Below, in pieces: positions 33,426-44,414 of a stretch of DNA of 64,000 bases. The notes beneath the pieces were generated by a model, which made no database searches, had not been told where the DNA came from, and saw nothing but the letters and a program-made list of their open reading frames with translations. The DNA is taken from NCBI RefSeq assembly GCF_024139115.2, contig NW_026943245.1, forward strand, positions 891,145-955,144, given 5' to 3'. The stretch is from Armigeres subalbatus (Eukaryota; Arthropoda; Insecta; Diptera; Culicidae). Numbering within the stretch: the stretch's first letter is position 1; every line of letters starts with the position of its first letter. Made by a program: the position numbers and the translations under genes.

Positions 33426-33741
33426 AAGCCATGGGCCGTCAATAACCCCTACCGGCGTTTTTTAGCCGAGAGGAAGGTTGAGTGACCCACGTTGGCGCTG
33501 CGCACTGAGCTGCCGACTATTGCCTCTGGCCTCCTAGGCGGAGACCTGAACAACCCACCTCTTGCGAAGGGGTTGTCGCCTACACTACTACCACTAATTG
33601 AAGAATTGACTTGCATCCCCTCGGCACGGGTCGCTTGACGCCTTGGGATTAGGGGTTAGGGAAAATGGTCCCGGTCTAACTCGCAGTGGCCATGGGGAGG
33701 GGTCGTCAAGCCCTTGGACAAAGTCCCTGCTGCCCCCAATG

Positions 33742-34334
33742 CTATGCTACTATGGACAGATGGAATCGTCCCTGTGACCTTCGGCTAAGTATAGCACTCA
33801 ATGTTGGTAGCGAAACTACTGCAGCTGGACGAAATTGGTACCACAATCTTAGATGGGTGCTTTGGTAATGTGAGCCTATGTACCGCAGATTCTGAAAGAA
33901 GATTGATTTGAGATCCGGAATCCAATAAGACTCGCACGTGATGCACTTGACCATTTTTCGCTGTCAGTTACCGGTGGAATGCTGCTACTTGACCACGACG
34001 AACTTACGGGTTCTGATGCAACGGCTTGATTCACTTCGTGGTGTTTGGCTGTGTTGGTGGTTTGTACCTTTGCCTTCTGTTGCTCGAAATGCACCAACGT
34101 AAGGTGTTCTTTTTTTCGAGCATTTCGAACACGATTATCGCTGGAGCATCCTGCACTGCGATGGCCCTTCCTTTGGCAGTTGAAGCACAAGTTTGCTTCC
34201 TTCAGTTTGACTTGCCTTTGATCGACATTCATCTTCAAGAATACGGAACATTTATAATTTTGATGATGTCCTGAACAAAAATCGCACACATAATCCGTTG
34301 AAACAGACGCTGCATGTGAGGTTTTTGATGGCAC
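33742..34334 (-). pseudogene. BEL/Pao gag zinc knuckles and aspartic protease
   Basis: Gag knuckles package RNA and the protease matures the polyprotein. On the minus strand: CDFCSGHHQNYKC and then LCFNCQRKGHRSAGC, a BEL-type pair. The third one expected in the family is degraded to NARKKEHLTLVHF. After a frameshift the protease active site VLLDSGSQINLLSE lies at about 33936-33889. The protease continues to 33742, where the R1 element starts; pol resumes at 31019. Upstream of 34334 gag is cut off by AT-rich DNA and a TTC array. Confidence 0.8.
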
Positions 34335-34456
34335 TGATTTTGGTGGAACAGAAATCTAAATTTGATAATGTACATTTTTCAACAGATTCAGAACATAATT
34401 AATCATAATTGTAGGTTGTGCGGAAAAGAGTTTTAGTATTTTGTGGTTTATTTGAT

Positions 34457-34483
34457 TGTTTTCTTCTTCTTCTTCTTCTCCTC

Positions 34484-34514
<31 letters not shown>

Positions 34515-34574
34515 TTCTTCTTCTTTTTCTTTTTCTTCTTATTCTTCTTCTTCTCTTTCTTTTTCTTTTTCTTT

Positions 34575-34607
<33 letters not shown>

Positions 34608-34617
34608 TTCTTCTTCA
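34457..34617 (+). repeat. Long interrupted TTC microsatellite
   Basis: About 160 bp of TTC units with occasional TTT or TCC changes. It touches the 3' end of the minus-strand SINE at 34618, so it is an expanded SINE triplet tail (GAA on the SINE strand). A long pyrimidine mirror tract like this can form triplex DNA. Confidence 0.9.
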
Positions 34618-34810
34618 ATGGCTCTACATTCCAACTGGAACTTGGCTGGCTTTTTAACTTGGTATTTTATTAGAATTTTCTGAGTTATTAATTGAAAGCT
34701 TTTCTATGCCCGCTATTGCATGAGTGTGTAACTTGTGTGGCGAGTACAATGGATACACTATGCCCAGTGTATCGAGAAAATTTCCATCTCCGGATTGACA
34801 ATCCAAGGCT
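34618..34810 (-). mobile_element. SINE with GAA tail, Feilai-like
   Basis: On the minus strand: GGATTGTCAATCCGGAGATGG, then ACTCATGCAATAGCGGGCATAG, then CCAGTTGGAATGTAG and the GAA array. It matches 6733-6872. The A and B boxes are not clear because the head is cut. Confidence 0.6.
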
Positions 34811-35002
34811 CTAAATTGCCCTAAAACATTCTTTGACGACATATAAGATATGTACTTGGTCAAGATTTCATTAAAAAATGTTTTTGTTTTCAAAACTTTA
34901 TTTTCTAATGCTGATTTCTTATAAGAAAATCCAAGTTTTCATTAACTTTTACTAATTTATCTGTATTTCAGATTCAGTTTTTTTTAAATAATATTTTTAG
35001 TA

Positions 35003-35187
35003 CATTCAAAGCTAATTGCCTGTATGCCGGGTATTAAGCCACCCGGAGTGGAAATTAATTACTATGTCTGAAACTCGATTATGCATATGCACAACATGTG
35101 ATAGATTAAGTTCGGAAATACCTTTTCGGAACTAAATCTATCACATGTTGTACATATGCATAATCGAGATTCAGACATAGTAATATT
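35003..35187. repeat. Two SINE 3' bodies head to head, forming a large hairpin
   Basis: 35003-35116 is the minus-strand match and 35117-35187 the plus-strand match of 24845-24980. Together they give about 70-bp inverted arms (AACTAAATCTATCACATG and complement) with almost no loop. Confidence 0.75.
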
Positions 35188-35806
35188 GTTTAGTTTCAAG
35201 TCTTTTATTGGACTATAGATTAACAATGTGCGGGTTTATTTAGGGGGAAAAAGTCATAGTAGCAGTAAAATTAAGGGGTCCTCTTCTTGCCTCGGGTGGC
35301 GATCTTGCCCCGCCTCCCCTAAACACATTCTCGAATGCATAATAGCAATATGGCGCGTTCTCGACGGGCGATAGAGTTGATTAAATAATGTCCGTTGCTC
35401 AGATCCGAAAAAATGTTGAAATTGATTTGAAAACACTGATTTGAAATAAGGGCACATCAAAAATGAACATGTTATTTGTAAGTTCCAGAAATCATCCTAA
35501 CTGCATGTTATGTTGTGAGAGTGTAAAACAAAATGTTTTGAAAAACCAAATGAATGTCATAAAATGACATGTCGTGAGAATGTAGTACAAAACATCTTTT
35601 ATGATCAAGGATGGTATGTTTAGCAAAAACCTTTTCACAACTTTCTATGAACATGATATGTTTTGTATCTCATATTTATAACTGTTATACAACAAGTTTT
35701 ATAAGTCTACCCTAAGAAAGATGTTTTCGCTGTTGGGGGGGGAGAGACCTCAAAAAAATATATTTCTAATACAATACGTCAAATCTTCAAAGGAAGGTCC
35801 AGCCTG
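35188..35806. other. No gene recognised
   Basis: Includes a GC-richer patch at 35270-35370 with no clear frame. A GGGGGGGGA run lies near 35737. Confidence 0.4.
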
Positions 35807-35960
35807 GTTAAAGAATTTTTCACGACTTTCCTGGGACTAAGAGTTTCATCTTGTTAGCCTAATCATGGTAACTTGGCGTAGAAACCTCGCAGTTAATAAC
35901 TGTGGAAGTGCCTAATGAACACTAAGCTGCGAGTTGCCAATGTCCCAGTGAGGGATGGAA
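35807..35960 (+). mobile_element. Feilai-like SINE, 5'-truncated and diverged
   Basis: CCTGGGACTAAGAGTTTCATC, TGTTAGCCTAATCATGG, AACCTCGCAGTTAATAACTG, AACACTAAGCTGCGAG and GTCCCAGTG match the bodies at 39019-39296 and 49207-49499. The tRNA head is missing. Confidence 0.7.
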
Positions 35961-36157
35961 TACCTAGTAAGAAAGTAGACTTAAAGGACGATGTAATAGG
36001 GTATACATTGGAATGAGAGTGAATTGTAATTCAATAGAAAATAAGAAGTTTTCAGTACTCCAGTGAAGCCATAATATGGGGTTACTACTCCTGGACTTCA
36101 TGTCATAGCTCCGATATTCATCCCACGAAATACAAAGCATGAAAAAAATTTGATTGG

Positions 36158-36255
36158 TTCCTTATTTCTGTAATTTTTTCAGCAGTGAGCACGCATGTTA
36201 GCAAAAAGAAGCAACGAAACTTGTGCGAGATGGAAAAAGGAACAGTGCCCCTACG
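36158..36255 (+). repeat. Small repeat shared with 48123-48219
   Basis: TTTTTCAGCAGTGAGCACGC and ATGTTAGCAAAAAGAAGCAAC recur almost exactly at 48145-48185. Both copies end in a GG(G/A)ACA..CCCC motif, resembling a small MITE; this copy is followed by TA. Confidence 0.6.
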
Positions 36256-38799
36256 ACACCCACCATCCTTGCGATTATGATTGACTTGCTTCACTCACCC
36301 TTAATATGTTATTTTCCACATTGAGACACCCACATACAACAACATTCGTAACTCCAAGTAAACAGTCACACCGCTAAAGGTTGAAGCTTTTTCTCCTTCC
36401 ATATTTACTTTTCTTTCTTAATTACCGACGCTTTGCTTGAAACCCCTCACCCAGTTGCGTCGTCCTTCTTTCCACCCTTCATTATCACCATCATGACTCA
36501 ACATCAGCTGACGGTGCTCACACTCACACGTGCTTTTCCAACGCAACAAACGTTCCGAATCCAAGATATATCGTTTGTAACCAGAAGGGTGGGTGCCACC
36601 CGACTCGTATATATGGTCTCAAATCAGTGACAGCAACCGAAGTTGTTGTAGGGTGAGTCAACCGTTGTTCATCACCGGACCAGAATTGAAGCTTCGTTTG
36701 CCGTACACCAGATGTCGGCTCGGCACCGAAGGGTTGCGTCTCTGCTGACTGTTGGCATTAGCGAAAATTTACGCTCTCTGATCTACATAGCTAGCTTTTC
36801 ATTTTCCCATGCAGCCCAGCGAACAAACAGCAAACAACAGCACTGGGGGAAAACTCCTCCGATATGAGTTATGTGAGTGTGTTGCGTTTTTTCTTCCGTT
36901 CGTCGCAAACTGATTCAACCGACCAACTCTCATAAGAGTGCTTTTTTATGATGGCAAATCCGCTTGCGGTGGGGTGCTTTCGACTGAAATATGAATGTCG
37001 CGTTGTCAAATGGGAAATTTGCGTTGAAAATTCGAAAATAAATATTCAAAAATCAAACTAGAATGAACGCCCCCTTACTAGAATTTGAAGGGATCACAAT
37101 GGTAAGGTAAATTTTTAAAATTGGTTTGGAAAAAATGATTAGAGTAGAATAGAAATCCATTTGGAGAACCAATCAACTCATAGAGCATTTATTATGGGAA
37201 AAGAGTATTCACATTTAATTTTATAAAAAAAAAGTTCATTAATGTAGAATTGGAGGTATGGAGATATTGAGACTATTACACATCTAAAATCTATTATAAA
37301 GACCGAGCCTTTATGCAAAATTTCATGAATTTTCATTCACGGAACTATTTTAATTTAAATAAAATCAACATGTTTTCCAATATTAAAAAAAAGATTTTGG
37401 TTTTGTATTTACTTTAACGGACTTTTGTGTCTACCCTTGAAAGTAAACTTAACGGGAATTGCGAATAAGTTTGTTAAATTGTCCACTTTATTATGGGATG
37501 CTCTTAATGCTGCCGGTGCTTTTGGGTTTTCCCTCTTCCATCATATGTAGTATGGGGTGCTGTTGCTGCTGCTGCATAAGCATAAGTTCAGGGACCAACG
37601 GAAGGTTAAACTTTGGGCGTTGAGTGTATTAAATCAATTTGCGTAAAGAGCTGCGGGGGTTTATTTCATTTCACGTAACATCGTTCACTTTTTATGGTCC
37701 ACATCCTTGGCGGGTGTGTGCTAAGGAGCAGCATGGCACGGTTTATTTCATTGCCGGGCACACATGGCTCTCAGCTATCTTTTCGCATGGATTTTTTTTT
37801 ATCTGGCATCTTATGAGGACATCGTTTCTTTGGGATCGGAACGATTGAGTTTTGAAGTGAGGCTTAGTAGAGATGAGTATGCTATTCAAGGGTGGTTTAT
37901 TAGAAGATTGACTTATGGTTGTTTGCTTTTAACAGAGAAAGTTTTACGCTTCATACGATGTAGGCTAAGCGGGAAAAGTTGAGCACGATATGTTGTCTTA
38001 TACTGTTGTAGAGCCCTAATTTACTTCAGTTGTGGATATGATGAACGCATAGCTAGTGTGGTTCATTTCCTTCGGTGGGTTAAACTGTCTGTCAATCTAA
38101 ATTTTCGAATCTATGAAACGTTATTATGTTAATAATAATAGAGTTCTCTCACAATATTTACAGGGCTCAAATTTTTATTGAGTTCAAATCTTGATGTTCC
38201 GCATTATAAACAAAAAGATTTACGATGTTTTGGTGGTTCAAAAATCAATACACAGTTGGGTCTATGTTTTACTGGCTCTATGTACCAGTGCTAGAATCCA
38301 TGGGTGGGTCAATGAGAATACAATGAGGGAGAATAATGTGCCCGACATTGATTTTCAATACATCATCGCCACGTTTGCTTTAAAAAATATATACCGATTT
38401 GATTCAATTGAGATTTTGCCCTCCCACTCAAAATTACTTGATTCAATGAAGGTAATTTATTTACCTTTGAGTTTATGGGCTTCTCTGATGAAAATAATTG
38501 TAGCGCCACATTACTTGTAGAAAGCCCCACTGTTAAACCATAAACTGAAAATTCCGAAGAATTTTTCATAGACATTTATGAAGATGAAATTCGTAAGATT
38601 TTTCCATAAAAAAAATTCGAGGAACTTCTTGTAGAGGTTCAGACAAAAAAAATTAATTACAGTGAATTACCAATAGTAGCTGGTTTCCTACCCACTGCTG
38701 CCAGAATCCAGGCGCTATCGTTAACCGCCAAAAATTTGTATGATATCTAGCCTGGGTTTTCTCAAAAGTAGAAAGCTTTCACGAAAAACTAGGGTATCT
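36256..38799. other. Unique-looking DNA without supported gene
   Basis: No transposon motif was seen. 36420-36680 and 37480-37780 are less AT-rich. CTG units occur at 37562-37577. A 109-codon ORF at 38191-38520 has no recognisable motif and sits in AT-rich sequence. Confidence 0.4.
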
Positions 38800-39018
38800 G
38801 TTCCTATCAGAGATGCCAGATTTGAAGACATGTCTTCAATTTGAAGACATTTGAATCTCTGTGAAGACATTTATTTCGTGAAGACATTTTGAAGACTTTT
38901 CAAAATATTTGAAGACTTATCTACTTATTTGAAGATGCTTGAAGACAATCAATAAGCCAGCGAGAGAAAATATAATTTTATTTCTTAGTTATAAATTCTG
39001 CGACTTCTGTATATGAGA

Positions 39019-39296
39019 CGCGGTAAGACGCGCGACTACAAAGCAAGACCATGCTGAGGGTGGCTGGGTTCGATTCCCGGTGCCGGTCTAGGCAATTTTC
39101 GGTTTGGAAATTGTCTCGACTTCCCTGGGCATAAAAGTATCATCGTGTTAGCCTCATGATATACGAATGCAAAAATGGTAACCTGGCTTAGAAACCTCGC
39201 GGTTAATAACTGTGGAAATGCTTAATGAACACTAAGCTGCGAGGCGGCTCTGTCCCAGTGTGGGGATGTAATACCAATAAGAAGAAGAAGAAGCCA
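39019..39296 (+). mobile_element. Feilai-like SINE
   Basis: The B box GGTTCGATTCC is at 39067-39077. The body matches the full-length copy at 49207-49499 and ends AATAAGAAGAAGAAGAAG. The first bases of the tRNA-like head are missing or changed. Confidence 0.85.
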
Positions 39297-40224
39297 CTGA
39301 AATACTTCCAATTTTTTGCCAAGGTTTTCATGTAATAGATTCACTTGGTCAAAAATCGCATCGGACATCGTTCAATGCCATAGCTGAGGATCCCTTACAA
39401 CAAATGTACGCATGACTTAACATGAAATACTTTCCGTTTGTCTTTTGCGAACTAAATATCACAAGTTAGTCAAAAAGCCGCTTGGTGCGGTTTGGCTGAA
39501 TCCCAACCACATGTAAATTATGCAAAAAACCAAAAACCAAAAATACAAAAGTTATAATAGTCTTTGTCTGGGGCATAGAATCTCAAACATAAAAATACAT
39601 TCACACTAGCTGGCTGATAAATGCAACGCATTTTAGACTTCATACGTACGCACTTAACTTGGAGTTAGGCGCTGGTTAAAAAGTTCCCGATGGCGTATAT
39701 GTAAAAAGGTATTTCGATCATTACATTGGAACGCAATTGCCGTTTTATTTTACGGCAAAAATATATTGAATTCTTCTATGACTTGATTTAATCTATTCAA
39801 TCGTTGAGCTAGAACCTGATCTTTTTCTAAATTCCTTACGAATTCATTTGATTTTTTCGGTATGCCCATGTGACTTTCGTCTAAATATTCGACGGAAAAC
39901 TCTTTGAATTTTCTGTGAATTTTTAAAAGAATTTCCGATGAAAATTATGAGGAATTTCTTGTCCATATTCAAGAGAATTGAAATTGTTAATTGAGTACAA
40001 AATTTATATTGAATAATTTCCGTAAAAAAAACATAAAGAAAATCCTCCAAAATTTAAACGGAAAATTCATCTTGATTTCCACAATTCCCACAATAAATCC
40101 CTTTTAATTTCCACAAGAAAATTGTCTCAATTAATTTTCATTAAAAATTCTTACGAATGTCAATAAGAAATTGAAATTATGCTGGTGTTAAATGGGTATT
40201 TCTCATAATTTTCAAGGTAAATTT
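39297..40224. other. hAT interior without coding capacity
   Basis: AT-rich and no transposase motif seen in any frame. Confidence 0.45.
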
Positions 40225-41180
40225 CTACAGGAAAATCTACCTAAAAGAAATTCAGAGGAAACTTGCTACACACTTTTGTTAAATTTTTCCTTGAATTCCT
40301 TTGATTATTCTTCTAGAAATATTTTTGGACATTCTTCCAGTATTTACTCTGCGAATTCCTCTATGAATTTCTTGAAAAAATCGTCCTGGTGTTCTTTCTG
40401 TAATCCTTCCAGGAAATTGTCCGGAAGTTTCAATCCTCCAGGACTTCATTTGGAAGAAGTTCCAGAAGTTTCTCCAGAACTCTTCAGTAGCTCACGAATT
40501 CCTCCAGTAGTTCTTCCAGGATTTTTTCCGAAAGTTTTCCCGGGATTGCGGCGGAAGCTCCACAAGGGATCCCTCAGGAAGTTCTTCCTCTGGTAGATCT
40601 TTTAAGAAAGTTGCCGAATGACTCTCCAAGTATGCCTCCGGAAGTATACTATGAAATTTATCTGGTATTTCCTCCAGGATTGCTTTCAGAAATTTCTGCA
40701 GCAATACATCAGGAAGCTCCTCCAAGAATTCATCCAGAACTACATCCAAGAATTTCTCCAGAAGTTTCTTCAGGAATTCCACCGGAAATTGCTTCAGTAA
40801 TTCCTCAGGAATATCCTTCAAAATTTCATCAGGAAAATCCTTCAGGTATTCCCCCAGAAAAAAACATCCGGAATTCATCCTGAAGTTTCTACAGGAATAC
40901 CTTCTTAAGTTCCTCCAAGAATTCCTCCGGAACTTCCTTCTGAACTTTTTCCGGAAGTTTCTTCAGTAAATCCTTTGGATGTTCCAACAGGAATTCCTCT
41001 GTAAATTTCTTCAGGAGACTTCCAGAAGTAATTAGAAGCTCCATCCAAAAGAAGTTATAAGAAGCTCCATCAGGAATTTATCCAGAAGTTGATCTAGAAA
41101 TTTTACCGAAAGTTCCTTCAGAAAATTCTCTGGATGTTTCTTCAAGTATTTCACAGTAAATTTTGAATCCCAACAGGGTA
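40225..41180. repeat. Degenerate TTCCTCCAGAA-type minisatellite
   Basis: Units of roughly 15-30 bp, built from TTCCTCCAGGAATT and TTCTCCAGAAGTT, fill almost 1 kb. Long open frames on both strands here (for example 128 codons on minus with repeated EFLEEL-like text) are by-products of the repeat. The same type occurs at 50461-51175 and 62890-63895. Confidence 0.85.
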
Positions 41181-41380
41181 TTCTTTGAAAAGAAATTTGA
41201 AAGAACTTCAGGTGAAAATTCAGTTAAAAATCCGTCTCAGTACAAAATCCAGGGGAAACTCGTCATAAAAAATTAAATAATTTTAAAGAATATTCGCTTG
41301 AATTCTAACTATTTGTATGTTAAAAAAATAAATATTATTCCACATCAGTAAAACAAGGAGAGTATTGAATTTACAAACCT

Positions 41381-42646
41381 ATCCAGCTTTCCACGCTCGG
41401 TAATGGCGGCTAGCCGGGTTTTTTTTTTTTTTTTACAAGGGAGAATGCATTTACACACTAACCCAGTACACGTACATTGTAGTTGCCAAACTACCACACG
41501 GAAGTGTACTGGAGTGTCGGACTCGACCTTACCGGTAATACCGACTAAACTCCCTTGGGCTCCACCATCGTTTCCCCCAGGAACTACCTCCCAGTACTAC
41601 TTCTGGGGGATGGCAGTACTAAACGTACTCGCTCATTATCGCTCACACAGGCACCCGTCCCATGCGAGACTGACTTGGGTGCTCGCACCCCATTCACACC
41701 ATTTGAGTCTTACTTGGATGCTCTCCCAGGCGCTCCGCTGCCATGCCTCGAGGTGTCAATAGCGGTAACTGTCTGGGCCTACAGATATTACGCTACGACA
41801 CTCCTGCCTCAGCACGAGCAGATCAATCACACCACTGCCGAAGCAGACCACACGCTACCCTGCCGAAGCATGGACACTCCCCATGCACCACATGTGCACA
41901 ACTGTAGGTGTGTGGGTACAACCCACTGCTACCCTGCCGCCGAAGCAGCTTCTCCAAAGACCATTCGCTCCATGTGACCCTTATTCGGGTGCTCACTCTA
42001 ACACTCCACTGCCATGCCTCGAGGTGTCGATAGCGGTATGTAGGGTCCGATCAACGATACTACGCTACGACACTCCTACCTCAGCATGTGCAGTCCATAC
42101 TCAGACTTCTGCTGCGCTTCGAGGTGACAATAGCGGCGACGCGCTATGACACTCCTGCCTCAGCACAAACAGATCACTCACTCCTTGCCGAAGCAGCTCA
42201 CGCGCTACCCTACCGAAGTAGGGACACTCCCCATGCCAATTGGCACTCCCTGGGCTTGTGCTTTTGAAGCGGCACACAGACGCTTTGATAGAGTCTGATT
42301 ACGGGCACTTGTGGTTTTTTGGGAGGGATTTTAGCAGAGCCCACTGCTAAATCCCACCACGCCCTAGGCAGTTCTCCCTGACTCACAGACAGCTGGGGAG
42401 GGGTCGTCAAGCCCTTGGATATAGTCCATGCTGTCCCTGCTGCCCCCTTGTCGGTGTGTAAAAATCAATCAGTCACTGTACTGTTTGACACTAGCTGGAG
42501 GAAAGCTCACTGGCGTTCCTGGGTGAGGGGAATGGAAAAAAGGCCTTTGCACCAGTGAGTTTTCCTCCAGCTAGTGTCAAAAAGTACAGTGATCGATTAT
42601 TTTTACACACCGACAAACCGCCATTACCGAGCGTGGAAAGCTGGAT
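41381..42646. mobile_element. Long palindromic MITE split by a LINE
   Basis: Outer left arm 41381-41409 and inner left arm 42448-42513 together mirror the right arm 42552-42646, around a 38-base loop. Removing the LINE leaves about 228 bp that is nearly all hairpin. Key blocks: CACGCTCGGTAATGGCGG, TGTCGGTGTGTAAAAAT and GACACTAGCTGGAGGAAA. No target duplication was identified. Confidence 0.8.
41410..42447 (-). mobile_element. Non-LTR retrotransposon remnant, no ORF
   Basis: Read on the minus strand it ends with a 16-base A-run (T-run at 41419-41434). Its 5' start shares GGGGAGGGGTCGTCAAGCCC with the R1 element's 5' region at 33693-33712. Inside, GAGGTGTC(A/G)ATAGCGG and CTACGACACTCCT blocks recur three times. 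Likely an internally deleted R1-type element. Confidence 0.65.
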
Positions 42647-42761
42647 TGGATTTTGAAATTTCTCGCTAATAATCGTTATTTTAATATTGAAGACATTTGA
42701 AGACATTTTTAAACGACTGTGAAGACATATGAAAATATTTTCTGGCATCCCTGGTTCCTAT

Positions 42762-43661
42762 ATCAATAAGGCAATGCGTATATGAAATGCATTTATTTCT
42801 CACCCAATAATCAAGAAACATGAGAATAACCATGCTCACTTCAAGTAATTTTTAATTGAGAACAATTTGGCAACATCAAAAATGAAATTATTATCACATT
42901 CTAGAAGTATTTAGCCAAAAAAACATCATCACCGCCATGTACCTATTTCAATAACATTCAAAAACAGTTAATCCTATGCTTGTACCTATATCAATTAGAG
43001 CCCTATAAGAAGAGTAACGTCAAGTGTTACGTTTGACAGGTCTCCTGCTCGTTTGGAATGCGCATTTGTATGAAACTGACAGGCGATTCTGTTCCAATTC
43101 TGACACTTGACGACACTGTTATTATAGTCACTGTAATATCAATAATACTGTTTCCAACATAAAATACGCACACTATTACTTGTGTGTATACGTAACGATA
43201 TGATTGCAGTGATGCCGAATTCGTCAATGTTTTGTATTTGAGTTGAAATATAATTACACAATTGTAGTTTTTATTGTAGTTTTTCAACTTATTAGTTTAA
43301 TTTTATGTTTTAATAGATATTTTTTTTCGATATACCTTATTTTACAAACATAAGAGTTGAATTTTACAGTGAAAGTTCATTCAAGCATTTTTGAAATAAA
43401 AATCTAGAACGGCAACCCTTGAGAGTACTGCAAGCCATGTAAACAGTTTGGAATACGGACAAGGGTAATTTAGACGTTGTTCGTAATAAACCTTTATCAA
43501 ATTATAGGAAATCGCCTTGGTTTTCCAAGTATAATTATATTTGTAGTGAAAATGTGATGTGCTTTATGTGTTGTGAAGTGAATTTTGAAAGAATACATTT
43601 GTGTTGACTTGAAATTGAGTGGAAAACAACGGCGTGAAAACAGATTAATCTGCTAGTAGCA
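42762..43661. other. No gene recognised
   Basis: AT-rich. GTCAAGTGT at 43020 and ACACTTGAC at 43105 form a loose inverted pair. Confidence 0.4.
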
Positions 43662-44150
43662 ATGCAGTGTATCAAACCATCAGTTCAGAGGTAAGAAAAT
43701 GAAAAAAAAGTGCTGTAAATTTTATCTTTTAATAATTTGATTCGTTTGAATTAGAATATTACATAAACAAAATCTTGAATAATATTCCAAACATTCAAGA
43801 ATGTGTTTCATCCATTATTGTGTACATACGATGTGAGAAATTGTAATTAAACTGATTTTTTATTTGGTTTATCGACGGTTGAGATTAATATACGGGATGT
43901 TATTAATATGGGAACAGATACTCTTATCACATCAATTGTAAGAATCAAAGCAGGGATTTTATTATCAAACATTTCTTCCATTTTAAACACAAATGATGAT
44001 CCTTGGTTTTTAACTTCACTTTTATCTGCTAATACTGAATTCAGAAAGTTAATTCCTGGTGTGCCGTTGAAAACACGCTCAAATTGGGTGATTCATCGGG
44101 ATCTTTTAAAGAAAAAATATTTGGTACCAAATGTTTACGAAGGTATTTGA
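43662..44150 (+). other. Possible start exon and downstream ORF, weak
   Basis: ATG at 43662 opens nine codons that run into GTAAGA at 43691, a good splice donor. Downstream, 43908-44150 is an 80-codon ORF (MGTDTLITSIVRIKAGILL start, KYLVPNVYEGI end) with no recognised motif. The exon frame does not join the ORF by any obvious acceptor. This may be part of a host gene or chance. Confidence 0.15.
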
Positions 44151-44414
44151 CAATGTGCCTATCAAATATTTTTTCGATAAAACTCCGAGAAATAAAACGT
44201 TTAGATCAGCGGTTCTCAACCTGGGGTACATGTACCCCTGGGGGTACCTTTGCCGGGCTCAGGGGGTACCTCGGACAAAAATGCATAATGGCGGATGTAT
44301 TATTATCAAATATCATTGTTAAGTTTTGATATAGTTTTGATATGTATATTTTTTTTATTTCAAAATTCTGTTTTGTGCATAATATGTCCTTAATATGCAT
44401 GGTGATCAGTAACT

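Larger units (their letters stand above)
31020..33741 (-). mobile_element. R1-clade non-LTR retrotransposon with large internal deletion
   Basis: Minus strand: 5' UTR (33741-33426), nearly complete ORF1, a junction near 32010-32030, the last 90 codons of ORF2, and about 700 bp of 3' UTR. The endonuclease and RT are missing. GGGGAGGGGTCGTCAAGCCC in the 5' UTR also occurs at 42395-42414. The element sits in the BEL element between protease and RT. No target duplication was found. Confidence 0.8.
27481..34340 (-). mobile_element. BEL/Pao LTR retrotransposon, heavily interrupted
   Basis: Read on the minus strand: gag zinc knuckles and protease (34334-33742), an R1-clade insertion (33741-31020), RT (31019-29739, with a TA MITE), RNase H (29742-29179), integrase ends (29180-28000, with a hAT MITE), then TGTTAGCTAAC at about 27989 as the probable 3' LTR start. 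The LTR is interrupted by an ATCGATTA-rich block and may end near 27500 after AATAAA. The 5' LTR and most of gag are missing beyond 34340. Confidence 0.8.
38808..42753. mobile_element. hAT-type element, 3.9 kb with nested insertions
   Basis: Perfect 8-bp duplication GTTCCTAT at 38800-38807 and 42754-42761. Ends CAGAGATGCCAG and CTGGCATCCCTG are inverted with one mismatch. GAAGACATTT-type subterminal repeats occur repeatedly at both ends (38825-38945 and 42690-42730), as in many hAT elements. There is no transposase; the interior is a SINE, a TTCC-rich minisatellite and a palindrome split by a LINE. Confidence 0.9.

Noticed and set aside
33054..33465. Plus-strand ORFs opposite the R1 ORF1
   Set aside because: Antisense shadows of a well-supported minus-strand coding region.
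34418..34683. Three overlapping ORFs of 75-79 codons rich in Leu, Phe or Ser
   Set aside because: These are the three reading frames of the TTC microsatellite.
38191..38520. 109-codon plus ORF
   Set aside because: No motif, AT-rich context, no promoter or splice support; the length is within chance for the number of frames scanned.
40492..40878. 128-codon minus ORF with repeated EFLEEL-like text
   Set aside because: It is a translation of the TTCC-type minisatellite; similar open frames occur on both strands of the array.
41403..42149. Plus-strand ORFs of 88-140 codons rich in His and Pro
   Set aside because: They lie antisense in the LINE remnant and follow its internal repeats; no domain is visible.
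42448..42606. TGTCGGTGTG palindrome as a stand-alone MITE
   Set aside because: The symmetry continues outside it on the right and reappears beyond the LINE on the left, so it is the inner part of the larger palindrome.
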